A stretch of 64,000 nucleotides of DNA from Phialocephala subalpina (GCA_900073065.1 FJOG01000006.1:2061343-2125342); one strand, 5' to 3'; positions 11,480 to 23,641 are shown, counted from the first letter of the stretch. A program made the numbers and translations. The notes: a model not told the origin generated them from the sequence alone.

Positions 11480-13131
11480 TCACGACCCAGAGTTATCTGA
11501 GCAGTCAAAAGCCCGGCCAATCATACCGCTCGTGTATGCGTCTCGAATTGAGACTGCTGTGCCGTATCTATCAAGATGTCAGTATAGATCAATCTCGAAC
11601 AAAACAACGAGGATATGGACAAGATCAACTCACGTGCCGCCCACCACCATGAAAACTCCGACAAGTAATATCAGGACATGAACCCAATATATGGACTGTT
11701 TTCCAGCAGATCCTGAACGGTAAGCTTTGGAATCGTGCATCCACAGCAAAGCTGGGAAGATCAAGCTGAAAGGCGCAAAGCACAGAGATCCTGCGAGACC
11801 AAGAAGATAGTTCAGGATGGGCACGGCTTCAGCGATGATGAAACCAAGGACACCCAGTAACACATTGGCTCCGAGCCAGGTCGTCCAATGAATAACGGTG
11901 TTCTCTTGTAAGCTGCATGTTGTCAGCATGGTTATGCCTCCAGACTTGAATTGAGACTCACTGATGTGTGTTCCTCAGAACTCGCACAAAGATCAATTTG
12001 GCCGCAACATGCTGGTAGATTCCAACTCCAATGACCAGACCAGGCAGCGCGATTCCATACGAGATTTTCTTGAACAGCGTCCCAGCAGTCCCAAATGCGG
12101 GCGTCGATATCCACACTCCACACCAGCGGTAAATGACCAGCGAAAACGTCAAATACATTGCCCCTACCAGCAGGCCTGCAACCAGGCAAGCTTTACGGTA
12201 GTCGGTCGGTTTCTTCATCTCAGAGATGACAGGCAAGTACATTGACGACCCACTCCCGCTAATGAAGATATTCGCGCTGGCAGTAATACCTGCCACGAAG
12301 GTCGGGTGTGCGATTGCTGTCCAGCCCAGGTCAAAATCACCTGTTTTAGGCGCAGCAGCAGGGCGATCTTGTTGCGTTACTGCGACGACGAAAATAAAGA
12401 CTGCGATAAAAAAGGTGAAGAATCCAATCCAGGTCAGCCAGCCAAGCCGGGAGAAGGTCCGCACTGACGAAAAGCCTGTGATGAGCACGGCGGCCACGAA
12501 GCTGAAGATAACGGTGCATGTGCCATGATCTGAAAGTGCATTGAGCGCTGTCGAAACGGAGACGATACCAGCAGCTGTGATGAGAATTTGCGCCACCAGG
12601 ATCTGAACACCGACCAGCTCTCTTCCAATACGTCCCCAGAGGTGTCCGCACATATCGGAAAGCGCTAACAAAAGGCGTCAATAACGAGGTCTGAACCATA
12701 AAGGGGGGTTGGAGCACGTACTGTGGCATTCAGGATGTCTGTTCCGGAAATCTCCAAGGATTACGGCGGTGTCTGAATGAAGTCATTTAGTCTCATCTCT
12801 TTCCAATGACTGTGCGAGAATGAATCACTAACAGGTATTCAACACTTCCCAGCCCACGATCGAAAGTGCACCCCCCCACTGCACCCAAAGTTGCCAGCGC
12901 GCCGGGAACGGCGAGGATGCTCATGGCGAATTGGATCTTGAGGAAGATGATTGTAGCCCTCGGCCAACTGACAGTGCGGAAATCGATACCATCTGTCGCC
13001 TTCTGGAAGACCTCGTGTGCCTCCCGAGCCGCTTCCTTGTCATAATCAACGTTGTCGCTGAGGTCTACAGCTTCGATACTATCTCCGGTGTCCTCTGGCA
13101 TTGCTTTGGTAGAGGTGCCCATACTTGCCAT
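11480..13131 (-). pseudogene. AAAP-family amino-acid transporter with a one-base frameshift
   Basis: Five exons (13131-12833, 12772-12722, 12664-11962, 11912-11634, 11567-11480) join cleanly into an amino-acid/auxin-permease-type protein of about 472 residues. It has a hydrophilic N-terminus, then roughly ten hydrophobic segments (for example [26 protein letters not shown] and [18 protein letters not shown]), and a C-terminal tail ending FDCSDNSGS. The sum of the exons is 3n+1. The extra base lies in a run of seven C (12871-12877, G on the coding strand). Six would restore the frame from AVGG into ALSIVGWEVLNT, the usual sequence there. Every splice site is intact, so the lesion is either very recent or a homopolymer sequencing error. 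The likely role is plasma-membrane or vacuolar neutral amino-acid transport. Confidence 0.8.
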
Positions 13132-14381
13132 GAGGTGCTTTCCCTCCGCAGAAATGTTGGCGAAAGCAATATCTTTCTCTTGAGTATGGGAACCCCATTT
13201 TTAATATCGCCGTCAGCTGTCGGTACTCGAGTCGGGCGACTTGTCGGATAAGTACCTCTGATATCGTGATAAGAGCCTATCGGCAACTTTTCCAGCCAAT
13301 CAAATTGTGGGTATTGGATCTTGATCGATAAGGTTTCTACCGGTTGTTGAAAGTCAGGGGCTGATGCCCCACTTTTAAGTGGAGACGCAACTTCCAGAGT
13401 TTTGAAGAGCTTGAGCTTTCCTCAAAAAACAAGACAATCAATCAATTTATCAAGCTCAAAACACCCCCGTTCAACACCTGTCACGAACCTTTCAACTCTG
13501 GTTGAATGTCATTATCCGAAGATATAATGTAGACCCGGAAAAAAGATCGACCGAACACGTGGAATGCCAAGGGGTGGAGTCCGCGCTCCAGAAATCTTTG
13601 ACATCTCTTCCATCATACTCAACTTGAGAACGCCAGGCGCATTTTTCTGATGATAATTATTCAAAGCTCGAGATATATTATCTTTTGTTCAGCACAATCA
13701 AACTATCGCACCAAAACGCCTCTTCACCTATCATCCTATCGATGACACCATGCGACAAACGGCCTAGCGGGCGAGTTCTTGGAGGAATTGAAGGGGTTCT
13801 GAGAGTTTCCGAAAGTCAAAAGCACGTTGCGATCCGAAATCAATTGTTTTTCTGGTTTGTTATTATGTTTGTTGTTCTTCAGCGTTTGCAAGCACAGCAG
13901 CAGGCCGTCTCGTTCATGCTCGATAGCCCAACGCATCGAAGATTAAAACGCATGGCTCTTGTTCACTTCGAAGGTATGTTTCCTACGTTGCTAGTACGCA
14001 TAGGGCACTCCCGCTTCATGTTATGAAAGATTGAGAATTCTTTGGTTCTTGGCAGCTCTCGTTTTGTTTTAGCTCGCGCTTTGGAAATCGGACTAAGCTT
14101 CGGAAATGCTCTCGCATTTCAACGTGGACTGGGAAGCCACAGCTTATATCAGAGCAACCATCTACAATTTCCTTCTATTCTTTTTGCTCCACGAATCCAT
14201 CGACTGTCGCGGCTCTTCTACTATTCGCCCGATCGCAAGCACACAGTTACGACTTTTTTCAAGTTTCTGCTCCTTGGGTTACAGACATATCCCAATCCTA
14301 TCTTCCTCTTCGACATACCCCCGATAACAACGTTCCGAACTTCTTTATCTTCTCAAAACATCTCAAAGGATCTCAGCAACC
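13132..14381. other. Intergenic, permease upstream region
   Basis: No supported gene. It contains the CACGTGGAATGCCAAGG string (13556-13572) that resembles 7895-7910 upstream of the PAP2 gene. Confidence 0.5.
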
Positions 14382-15495
14382 TTGGAATCTACGCTCCAAA
14401 ACCAGTTAGGCTCGATCGCTCACGACTACTCCAGGAATGGTCAAGAAGCTGCTGCTCCAGCCCAATCAAGTCAATCCATCCCAGCCTCGCCAAATACATC
14501 GTCCCCTCGCGAACCTTGCAAGAATGTGCTTGAACTTCCTCTGGAAATGGTTCGACACATCGCCACCTTTCTACCAGCATCTTCGGCGGCAGCATTTGCC
14601 CCGACTTCTCGTGCCACGATTAAGACGCTAGGCACCGACTCCTTCAAGAAATTGAGAATTCCAGACACGCAAAATCTTCTTTCTAGGCTTGATGCACTGA
14701 TCCAAAGGTCGTGGAACAAATTTTCCGTCCCATGCATCGAGCGTTGCTGCCTCAATAGGGAGCGACTGATGTTCCTTCGTCTTCTGGACAAAGACATTTC
14801 TGACATGGTCATTTGTTTCTTGTGCCATAAATTCCACAATCCAGTCATCACCAACGCCAAGAGTTATACGGAAGGAAACTGCAACTATAACCACCAACAA
14901 TACGACAGAGCCGGAGGCAGACGAGAGCTCAAACTCTACTGGGCATAGCTCCTACTCAAGCGCCATCGCCTAGGTCTAGACGTTCGCGAAGACTTGTCTC
15001 GATTAGCCGCCGCTCACAACATGGCTTGGGGCAAAAAAAGAATCCGACCCGACCTCAGAAGCACGCATTATCTTGGTTCTTCATCAGCCGAGACTATTTT
15101 CCAAAGCACAATACCGTTATAAACTTCCCAGCGACCGCGTCTTTTTCACATGGAATTCGATTTCTGCCATCACAAAAACTGCTAGAGGTTCGGGCAAGAG
15201 AACCTAGAAGACAACGTACGAACCGTAGTGGATCATCACTACTGCTATTCGGCTCCTCGAATCAGCGAGGTACATGAGACTTGCCTGGTGTGTGCGACTG
15301 ACTACGAGATCAAGATTGTCGACTACTCGCTGCTACTCATAACTCTATGGCAAGGCTTCGGCACTGCGGCGTCGTCTCCCGATTTTTTGTGGCGACAACA
15401 TTTCCAACCTCACGCTTGGGAGAGCTTCATGAAGTACCGGACGCTGGAGTTTGGAATCATCAAGTCTAGGTTCGAGGGGAGTGCCCCCCCCGTAA
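14382..15495 (+). pseudogene. Decayed F-box protein gene
   Basis: The first frame (14382-14948) encodes an F-box (LELPLEMVRHIATFLPASS) followed by the ERLMFLRLLDKDISDMVICF and LCHKFHNP parts that many fungal F-box proteins share. The homology-like sequence does not stop there. The same frame goes on after a TAG (14946-14948) with LLLKRHRLGLDVREDLSRLAA, then shifts frame near 15115 (RYKLPSDRVFFTWNS). It meets another TAG near 15210 and resumes in yet another frame with VCATDYEIKIVD and ITLWQGFGTAASSPD up to about 15495. No ATG opens the first frame (TTG at 14382). An intact copy would be an SCF ubiquitin-ligase substrate adaptor. The lesions are seen directly; the family assignment rests on recognised sequence pattern. 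Confidence 0.75.
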
Positions 15496-17244
15496 GCGAA
15501 AATCAGCTCCTGAATGAGCTCCTAATTTTGATCGCCGTGTCAAGGCCGAGGGTATTTACAGCTTCACTCATGTTTAAATTGCACCCTAGCCTCAATCGCC
15601 ATCAACCAAGCTGTTCCGGTTCGCAAAGGGGAGGGGTGATTGTTTCAAACAGGTACGCTCCTGCCTATGTTATTCCCTAACACGCTTTTGAGTATCACTA
15701 TCCTTATACGATAAAGAAAACAAGCTCGAGCTCCTCCACTATGAATGTAAACATGCTCCTGGCAGATCTGTCCAAGTGAGCATCCGCCACATTATCTTGG
15801 TGATCTGAGCTGATAGTCTATTCGATTCTATCTCTTCTCGTATCAGCGTGCAATCTCAAATATAACTCTCAGACTCTGCTCTGTGCTCTCTACCTCCGTA
15901 CTCACTTCCTCTCCACATATCGACTTTCAACATCGCAAAAACGCCCGCCTCCTCGACGCTACCCAACGGCAAGACACCCGCATCACATGTCCAAAAAACA
16001 GTGCGACATTCTCACGATCAATGCCCCGAAGGTCTCCTCGACAGCTTCCCGGGCAGGCCGACCGGCAAATTTGCCGTATTTGAGCTGCGAGAACCAGGAA
16101 GCTTGCGACGTGCAACAAAACTTTATGAATGTCCGAAGCTGCCTTCGCCAACCATTCACCTTCGACCGGCCTCAAAAAGATATCCGGTTGCTTTATTCCG
16201 CCCCACCTCCTCTTTCCACCGCTTCGGCCTCGCTTGACTCCCTCACTCCGTAGCTCAACCCACAAACCCTTCCAAACAAAAGGTCTAAAAGGTCGTATAG
16301 ATTTAAATAAGCACATTCTCAGCACAAGCCGAAACACAGGACTCTACACCGAGCGCATTCCTCTCCGGTTAGCCATAACAAGCGATGCGGATAGTTGAAT
16401 CGCGGTAATGAAGCAAGAGCAGTGTACGTCGTAATCGGCCCCTAGGAATACGGTAATGCAGGGTTAGTGAGAGAGCAAAGATCTTGTATTGAGAGAACCC
16501 CAGTACAAAGGAGCGTCCCTGCAAAGAGTAGTTGTGTAAGTCGACCACTTTCCCTAGTAAACCCCCTCTCCTCTCCTCTGTAGTTCCCCTTTGTAGATAT
16601 ACCCCTTCCAAAATCTATTTTTGTATTGTTTTCTTTTTTTTTTGCGGAAGGCCCAGCCGCAATATCGACTCGTGAAGTTTCGGAACACGACCAGACTGGA
16701 GATCGTCAGCCGACGAGCCTATCAAGTCGTCCAGTAATTGGGCTGTAAAGCTCTCCTTTATTTGCTGTCAAGTCTTCCCGTTCTTACTGTCAAGCTCTTC
16801 CGTATCTGGGCTGTCAGGAGTCCTGCGATGTGCAACAAAAATTTGGCCAATGTTCTATTGCAAATGGGACATTGCGGCGGTAGGCCGGGGCGTGGCTGGG
16901 GCGGGTGGAGTGCGATGCGTGACAGGACTGTGTTGAAGCACATTTACTGTGAAGCACATGAGCCCAATGGTCGCCTTCTATCTGTCGACGGTGCTAGACT
17001 TTTATCTGATAGAGAGGGAAAATATCGGTTAAAAGATAAGATTGAAGGTGAGTCTCCCATCCCGATCCATGATTCAAGCTCACCTTGCGACAGCTTACCT
17101 ACGCCGTCTGGACCAATACGACGACCTCGCATAGTATGAAGGTTAAAGCGATGATAGGCTGTACGACCAGCCCAGCTTTGGGTGACCACTTTCGCCTTTC
17201 AACCCAGGTTTGGGTATTGAGGATGCGGGGTTGACTGGGGGGTT
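15496..17244. other. Intergenic with two dispersed-motif copies
   Basis: No supported gene. Plus-strand copies of the GTGCAACAAAA motif lie at 16104-16123 and 16824-16844. The second is followed by CCAATGTTCTA and AATGGGACATT, and a similar pair follows the copy at 60043, so the repeat unit is longer than the core. Confidence 0.5.
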
Positions 17245-17952
17245 ATGCGGGGCGACATGGCGATGGCGACGGCGTTGGTGATGAGGCTGGACATTTGGTG
17301 CGAAGGCGGAAGTTTGGATGATGGAACATCTGCAGCAGTCACCAGGTGAGCCTTCTTTCACATGTCACTTCATAGAGCGACACTAACATCTCGTAGCAAT
17401 CATGCGCGACGACGAGGCAGCGGACAATCTCCGAATGCCTTTAGGCCTCCTTCACATCAAGTCACGATATCAAATCAAGCTCACAATCGCCAGTTCAAGA
17501 GTACATTAACGAACGCTCCATCTATCTACAAAATACAAGACCCATCCACGACCGCCATTAAAACCTGGTCGCCTTGCGCATCTTCAGGAGAAAAGGTACG
17601 GTCCTCCTGTCCGCTCTTGACATTTCTTTAAATGACTGACAAATGAAATCCGATACTTGTCCAAGTGACAAATGAAAGTATATCCAAGCTTGATCCCGAG
17701 ATTCAAGACGATGACAAAAGAGAATACAAATTCGGCCAAGATGCCTCACCTCCAGCATCTTCTCCAGCATCTTCTCCAGCATCTTCTCCAGCATCTTCTC
17801 CAGCATCTTCTCCACTGTTCTCGCCATTTCGAATCGATATAAAGTACTTCCAATCCACCACCCGATACCTCCAGCGCCGTCTTTACGTTCAATACGACAC
17901 CTTATATGAAGTACCGAGTCGTTGTCGTTGTTGTGGTCGTAATAACTGTTGA
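17245..17952 (+). CDS. Hypothetical protein with Pro-Ala-Ser-Ser repeats (provisional model)
   Basis: Unknown function. A likely three-exon model is 17245-17345, 17397-17595 and 17689-17952 (187 residues, frame closed). The first intron (17346-17396) is convincing: GTGAGC donor, CTAAC branch and GTAG acceptor. The second intron (GTACGG donor, AAG acceptor at 17688) is weaker. The product has a basic middle part (NHARRRGSGQSPNAFRPPS), an acidic patch (LDPEIQDDDKREYKFGQD), then five PASS repeats encoded by a 12-bp tandem repeat, and a Cys-rich end (CRCCGRNNC). The start is the first ATG after an in-frame stop. The gene converges on the minus-strand gene ending at 18242. Confidence 0.45.
17752..17813 (+). 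repeat. 12-bp tandem repeat, five copies
   Basis: Head-to-tail copies of CCAGCATCTTCT, practically identical, which translate as Pro-Ala-Ser-Ser in the overlapping gene. The 12-bp period keeps the frame, so copy number can change without breaking it. Confidence 0.9.
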
Positions 17953-18240
17953 GGAGTCGGGTATTCCGGTCTTCCAGTCCCGCGAGGAACCTTATTTGAA
18001 GCGTCGGCGATCCTGACTTTGTTGTTTGTTGAGAAATTGTTGTTGAGTCCCGGTCTTCCAGTACCTCGAGTGAGGAACCTTACGTGAAGCTTCGGAGATG
18101 TCGTCTTGTCATTGTGTTGTTTTTGAAATTCCAGTCTTCTAGTTTTACTCGCGCTGAGAGTGAAGTATAACCTTATATGAAGCGTCGGAGATGTTGAATT
18201 GTTGTTGTCGTAATGTGTGTTCCGGTCTTCCAGTCCCGAT
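17898..18240 (+). repeat. Minisatellite of about 90 bp, four imperfect copies
   Basis: Units begin near 17898, 17989, 18077 and 18169, each with CCTTATNTGAAGYNTCGGAG, a TTGTTGTTG-type middle and a TTCCGGTCTTCCAGTCCCG-like end. Identity between copies is roughly 70-80% by eye. The array fills the gap between the stop codons of two convergent genes and overlaps the last codons of the plus-strand one. Confidence 0.75.
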
Positions 18241-18241
18241 T

Positions 18242-20125
18242 TCAAATACCCCAAGCTAATATCCCGTTCGCCCTTAGGCCACACCACTCTTGATATGTGA
18301 TCTTGTCACCAGTGTGGCCCAAGGGTACGCGCCATTTATTTACTTCTTGTACTTCTTGATTAATTCGATTGCCAAAACCTGAAGCCTGCCTAGAAGTCAG
18401 CGATGGCAATCAAACACCTGTCATTCAATGAACTTACCAAATTTGATTTCCTTCAGCAACGAATTTGTCGATTATTGACATTCCAATTTCGTTCTCTGAT
18501 TTCTTGGGTGTCGTTTGATGCCAGCTTGAGATCGGAAGTGTCGAAGGCTTTGGTGCTGTGAAAGTTGAGGCGTAGTATTGATTCCCCTTACTGTCGGGTT
18601 TGAAGGTTGTTGTTGGCATGCTTTCTGGTCCGAGACCGTATTTGTTTAACTTGGTGAAGGATTTTTCGAGTCCTTGGCGGATAGCTCGCTCTTCAGGTGA
18701 GAGACGAACGAGGTCGATCTTGGTTAACTTGCGTGATGTTGTTGATCGCGAAGTTGAGTTGCTTGTGTTGCTTGATCCTGATTCATATCCAGAGTCTGAA
18801 TCGCGTGTTGGTGATGATGGTCTAGACGAAGCGCCCCATCCCTGACTTGGGATTCTGTTTTCGTTCCAGAGTGATTGGCGGATCTTCTTGCTGTCGAATG
18901 TTCCATCCTTGGTCCAGCAGATTTGTTGATTTTTGTTTTCGTATGTGATGTCGGTGACGTTTTGCTCGATCAAGACATCCAGGGCCGCGAGAAACTCAGC
19001 GACGCTGGCTTGGACTTCTGATGTAATGTCTCCGTCTTGATCGATGAGGTCCTCATAGTGGCACGCACTGATAGCTTGTTGGATTGAGTAATCGTGTGTG
19101 TTGATGTTTTGTTCGAGTGTTTTGAGGAAGCGGAATGAAGTGTTGACGCTGCCCATGAATTTGCCGAATCGTTTAAAGATTGTTTGTTGGATGTCGGCTA
19201 AGAAAAAAAGTCAACATTTTGCTCCAGTGGGTGTAATGCGGCAAGTGAAAACAATCGCAAAGAACGAGGGATAGAAAAGGTTGTCGAAAAGAAAGCGTAG
19301 AAAAAGAACGACGAGCTGCCAGTTCTGACTTTCAGAAGCATGGGCGCGATGTTCGAACTGGATGCAACAAACACCAAGACAAGATAATGAACAGCGAGAG
19401 ATGTTTCTAATGGGTGGGAGTGAGAAGACAAGGTCTGCAATCATCTCTCCCTCATTCCGATATGCAACAAAACTTCCAAAGAAAGTTTTGTTGCGAACCG
19501 TAATACTACCATGCGCCTTCACACAAGCGGGGTAGTAGTTCAACGCAGCCCCGGTCGGGTTGTTTTCTCCACACAGTCCCAGCCTAGGTCGTCTTCCGCG
19601 CAGCTCCAGTGGTCGTCTCGAACCTTCCTCTCGTATTGCGATTGTGGGTATGCCTGTGATGTGCAACAAAACCTTTGAGGAGGACAGAGAATGTGCGTCA
19701 CGTGGTGCTACCAGATGGCCGCTTCCCCTTTTCAGCCCAGCTAAGCGAGACTTCCAAATTCGTCAAAGTCCAAACTCAAGATAAGGGCATCGGCGTCATC
19801 AAGATAGGGCATGCCACTCTGCTCCTGCCCTCGCACGGCCAGCAGAAATGTCACTGACTCCGCCCGCCGGACACACTGAAAATTGCACGAATTCGCTGTG
19901 CAGAAACTCCAAAACGCAGGTGGGAGGATGAAGTAAAATTTGAGGACGACGTAGACGAGAGGAAGCGAGACAGAAAAAAGTCAGAGAGTACTTACAGTTT
20001 TTTGTTGGTGACGGCGACGTTTCTCTTGGTGTTGTTGGTGTACGCCAGTTTGTTGACGTAATCGCTCTGGAGCTTGAAGTGCTTGAACGGCTTCTTGTTT
20101 GTTGTTCCTTCATGTTAGAAGACAT
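18242..20125 (-). CDS. Hypothetical protein, three exons, one long intron
   Basis: Not recognised. Exons 20125-19996, 19197-18438 and 18389-18242 give 345 residues with the frame closed. Splice sites are canonical: GTAAGT donor at 19995 and a TTTTTTTCTTAG acceptor at 19198; then GTAAGT, CTGAC branch and TAG for the second intron (18390-18437). Translating through the second intron gives a false stop at 18434. The N-terminus is Ser/Thr/Arg-rich and disordered. It is followed by a helical, globular-looking stretch (DIQQTIFKRFGKFMGSV to LIEQNVTDITYENK), a Ser-rich segment (SRPSSPTRDSDSGYESGSS) and a charged C-terminal part (NRINQEVQEVNKWRV). The first intron is 798 bp, more than ten times the local norm, and carries copies of the dispersed GCAACAAAAC repeat, so it probably grew by insertion. 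Confidence 0.65.
19464..19494. repeat. Perfect 12-bp inverted repeat with 7-base loop
   Basis: GCAACAAAACTT (19464-19475) and its exact reverse complement (19483-19494) face each other inside the long intron. This is the dispersed repeat core in palindromic form. A further direct copy follows at 19655-19676. Confidence 0.85.
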
Positions 20126-23100
20126 TTTGGTGTTTGTAATCTGCGACAGTCAGCTACTTCAGCACGGAAGGTGTGATATCCACGTGGCAGCAGCTACGAG
20201 GTGATGCTGTGATCGATGGGAAGGAAGGAAGGATGGAAGTACTCACTGTTCTTTGGTGGCTCGACGCGCACTTGACTTTTGTTGGCGGAGCGTTTGAATT
20301 GATGTCGATTATCGTAATCGGTCTATCGTTGATCTTGTGGAGCTATCGAAACTCTTGTTCTTCTGTTCTCGTTGTGGCGACTATCGAATTCGCGTTGTCT
20401 GTCGAAGTCAGTTCTCGCGACACGAAGGTGCGATGCGACCACTGCGGGAGCGTTGGACCACGATGAGGGGAGAGAGGATGACGATACTTACTGTCTCAGT
20501 TGATATTGTTGTTGCTCGACTCTTTTGAGGAGATGTTGTTGTTGTTTGTTTGTTTAAGATTGTGTAATCGAGTACTGCCTCACTTGCAGTGTCTTACGAG
20601 TTACTACGGGCAATGAAGCAGTATGATCTTTGATGTGTATGAGGGAAGAAAAATTTTCAAAAAATGTGCGCCAATCGTAGATTATAAGGGCGAGCATTGG
20701 GCTAGATGGAACTCAGAAAAGCTGGTGCTGCTACTCAGATGAGTCAATGTCGTGTCTCAAACTTCACGATACCAGAATCTGGAGTTGTGGTTTTGGGGTT
20801 GAACACATCTGGGAGCCAATGGAAAAGGGGGCAGTTTTCTAGCGTTCGCGCTTCGGAACCTCCCACCATCAAACGCACCACGCAAGAAAGGGGGATAGTC
20901 ACTATCGCAAGTTGGGCGATGGAAGCTTCGAGTCGCGAGAGCATGCTACAAGGGTCCCAAAACGCCCCCTGAAGAACAGTGACTCAATGGGAACCACGGT
21001 TCAATGCTCTGGCAGTAATGATGAGCTCGAAATGGCGAGATCGCAGGTGGGTTGAAACGGCAAGAGCGACGGCAAGGGCCGATCGCATGCTGAGAGCGTT
21101 GCCTGGGCTGCAGCGATATCCAGCGAGAGAGACCGATGGACGACGCGTTACGAGAGCAATGCATCGACAGAGATGAGTTCAGTCTTCCAGCGCGTGGGAT
21201 ATAGCAGAGAGCATGATATTTGTCAGTGGCTGGAGCCAGTGACGATTAGCTCCAAATAAACTTTACCAGAGACGAGCAACCACGGGGCACGACAGCAGCA
21301 AAACCACATCGGCACAGAGAACACTTTGGACACATGTCACATTTTCTTCAATGTTGGACCGTAATTTGCTATGGGAAGTGCGAGTATGATGCTTAGATGT
21401 TCCAGGGAGAGGATTTCTGGGCTTCGGAGTTGGTCAACGCGTCTCGACCTCAAGCGGAAGGGGCGAATAGGGGCGCACGTGACCATCTCTCAGCAACAAT
21501 TTCAGGCACAGACAACGGCGACCAGAAATGACTTGAGGAAGGAGCAGGTGACACCAAGACGCTACCTTAAGCAGCCGCGGAGGCAGGAACACTACATTAA
21601 CCACCCACTCTGTGTACTTGGAGCACTTCCCAGCAGCACGTCACCCCAAATAGAGTTTACGCCAGAGAATATCTCCTCCGTCAGTCCCAGACAATGAAGC
21701 TGACTCAGATTTAGCTGATTTTCTTCTAATCATCGAATACGATGTCCATTGGCAGAAGAGCCGGCTAGATTACCGTCGAGAAGCGACCAACTTGCCCAAT
21801 CTTGGAAGGGACGAGGCGGGCAGCATGGGCAGAAATATTCGGCAAGAACAAATCGCAAAAACTGATCCTTCGCTGCTGCACACTGTGGATGTGGAGACTT
21901 CACTTCCAGGAGCATCAACTTCCTTCGGAGTTAATTGACTGCAAGATGAGGAAGGCATCATGGGTCAACAGCCGCGAGCCAAAAAATGTCGGCCTTGACA
22001 TGAGAATGAAAAAGACGAAAGAACACTTAGAATACACGATCTTAGCATTAATTAGCAGCAGAATTCGAGGTCCATACCCCAAAAATGCGAAAGAAATACG
22101 ACCCTAACAACTGAGAGCAGTTTGTTATCATCTCATTAGAGGTACTTACATTTGGACCACTTGGACCCCGTCACTCGACAATGGTTTTCTAGTAACATAC
22201 ACTCTGCTCATTTAAATTTATATAGCAGTCGACTCCAACTGCAGCGCTCATTTCATTACCTGGCCAGTGCTGATTGCTGCCACAGGAAGGAGGTACCGAT
22301 TCTTATAGGTCTGCAATTTGAACCGGACTGTAACCCACCTCCTCAAACAAGCTAGGCTACCAAACTCCCCCTCACAATCCTATATACATTTAAATTAACA
22401 TTTCCTGTCATAACAGTAGGACTGGTGGTGTTCGCAGGTGTACCGTACTGCTTGAGCTGGGCCCCCACTGTCTGATCAACCCCTTCAAAAATCCGTGGTC
22501 GCTCCCCGGTTTTCCAAGAACTGCCATGGTACCGCTGGCAGCAGCTGAGTTTTGTTTCCCATTTCTATTATTGTAGGAATATTTTGAGGCTTGCTGCCTC
22601 TCTTAGGGTGTCGCAAACTTTCTGGTCTTTTTTTGGGGGGGCAGGTGCGAGGGACAGTTTTCAAGCGAGGAAGGGGGCTGGAGCGAGAGCCAGACTTCAA
22701 CAAAGCAATCCAAGGAGTTCGAATGTCAGAGATCGAGCTGATGTTTGACTGAATCGATGTGCGAAGACATTAGGATGGCGATTCTCTCTGTTCGACGCAG
22801 CATAGCGTTAGACATCACTCCCTCAATCGAAGATATACTTGTGTTGCACAGCGTGATCCGTCACTCTTAGGAGACCTCCCACACTGCTACTCCACTGTAT
22901 CACTAAGTCTTATTATGGCGTTCTTATACTTGAGTTCGTGCATACATCCTTTAACTCCTTAGAGACGAACCAGTCGATTGTTTAGAAAGTCACGTGAAAT
23001 CAGGTGCATCAACTTTCTCAATTAGGGTGCCTACTGTTCGCTTGAGAGCTTCGTATGCCCCGTGAGCAAATTCCGACCAAGTTGTGTCGAAGATGGGTGT

Positions 23101-23523
23101 ATGTTCATATGCCTCAAGTGTACAATGTCTCTGTCTTGGCCACATTTTGCTCATTAAGGGCAGCAGAATTGCCGGAGAAGCACGAGAGGCATAGAGGGGT
23201 ACTTCTCAAACAAATATGGGTACATAGGATGCTGAGCAACGATCAGATGTAGGGGTCCGAGAACGTTGAATGTGCTCGAGTTCGCTTGTACTCGGAGAAT
23301 CAAGCGAAAAGACGGGCACTCCCTTTCTCCACTTCCCCATTGGGTCGATAGACAACATCTCGCTTGAGAGTGGCCCACTTCACACAAAGGTGAAAAATAC
23401 TAAAATAAGTTGTCAAGGTTACAAAACAACAAGTACAAGAGAGTACCTGTAGTTAAGAAGCTCAATTTTTTTTGGCAAAAAACAATGAACTTCGTCGAGC
23501 TTCATCCACTACCACAAAAAACT
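20126..23523. other. Gene-poor stretch
   Basis: About 3.4 kb with only short open frames, none convincing. CAA/TTG-rich low-complexity patches occur near 20270-20560. I see no transposon ends or RNA genes before the tRNA. Confidence 0.45.
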
Positions 23524-23535
23524 AAAAAGCAAAAA
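23524..23535 (-). terminator. RNA polymerase III terminator
   Basis: On the transcribed strand two runs of five T lie within 20 bases downstream of the tRNA 3' end, as expected for Pol III termination. Confidence 0.7.
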
Positions 23536-23540
23536 TAATT

Positions 23541-23641
23541 TGAACAGAGTGGGATTCGAACCCACGCCTCAAACGAGACCAGGAAACTGCTGTTAAGATA
23601 AGACCTTAACCTGGCGCCATAACCAACTCGGCCATCTGTCC
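23541..23641 (-). tRNA. tRNA-Leu(AAG) with a 19-nt intron
   Basis: A full cloverleaf can be drawn. The acceptor stem GGACAGA pairs with TCTGTTC, the D arm is GCCGAG-loop-GGC, and the anticodon stem is CCAGG/CCTGG. There is a long variable arm with a CTC/GAG stem, as in leucine tRNAs, and the T arm is GTGGG-TTCGAAT-CCCAC. The anticodon AAG is at 23605-23607. A 19-nt intron (23585-23603) sits one base 3' of the anticodon, the standard place for nuclear tRNA introns. CCA is not encoded. Confidence 0.93.

Noticed and set aside
17752..18240. CRISPR array
   Set aside because: These are fungal tandem repeats with no unique spacers and no cas genes.
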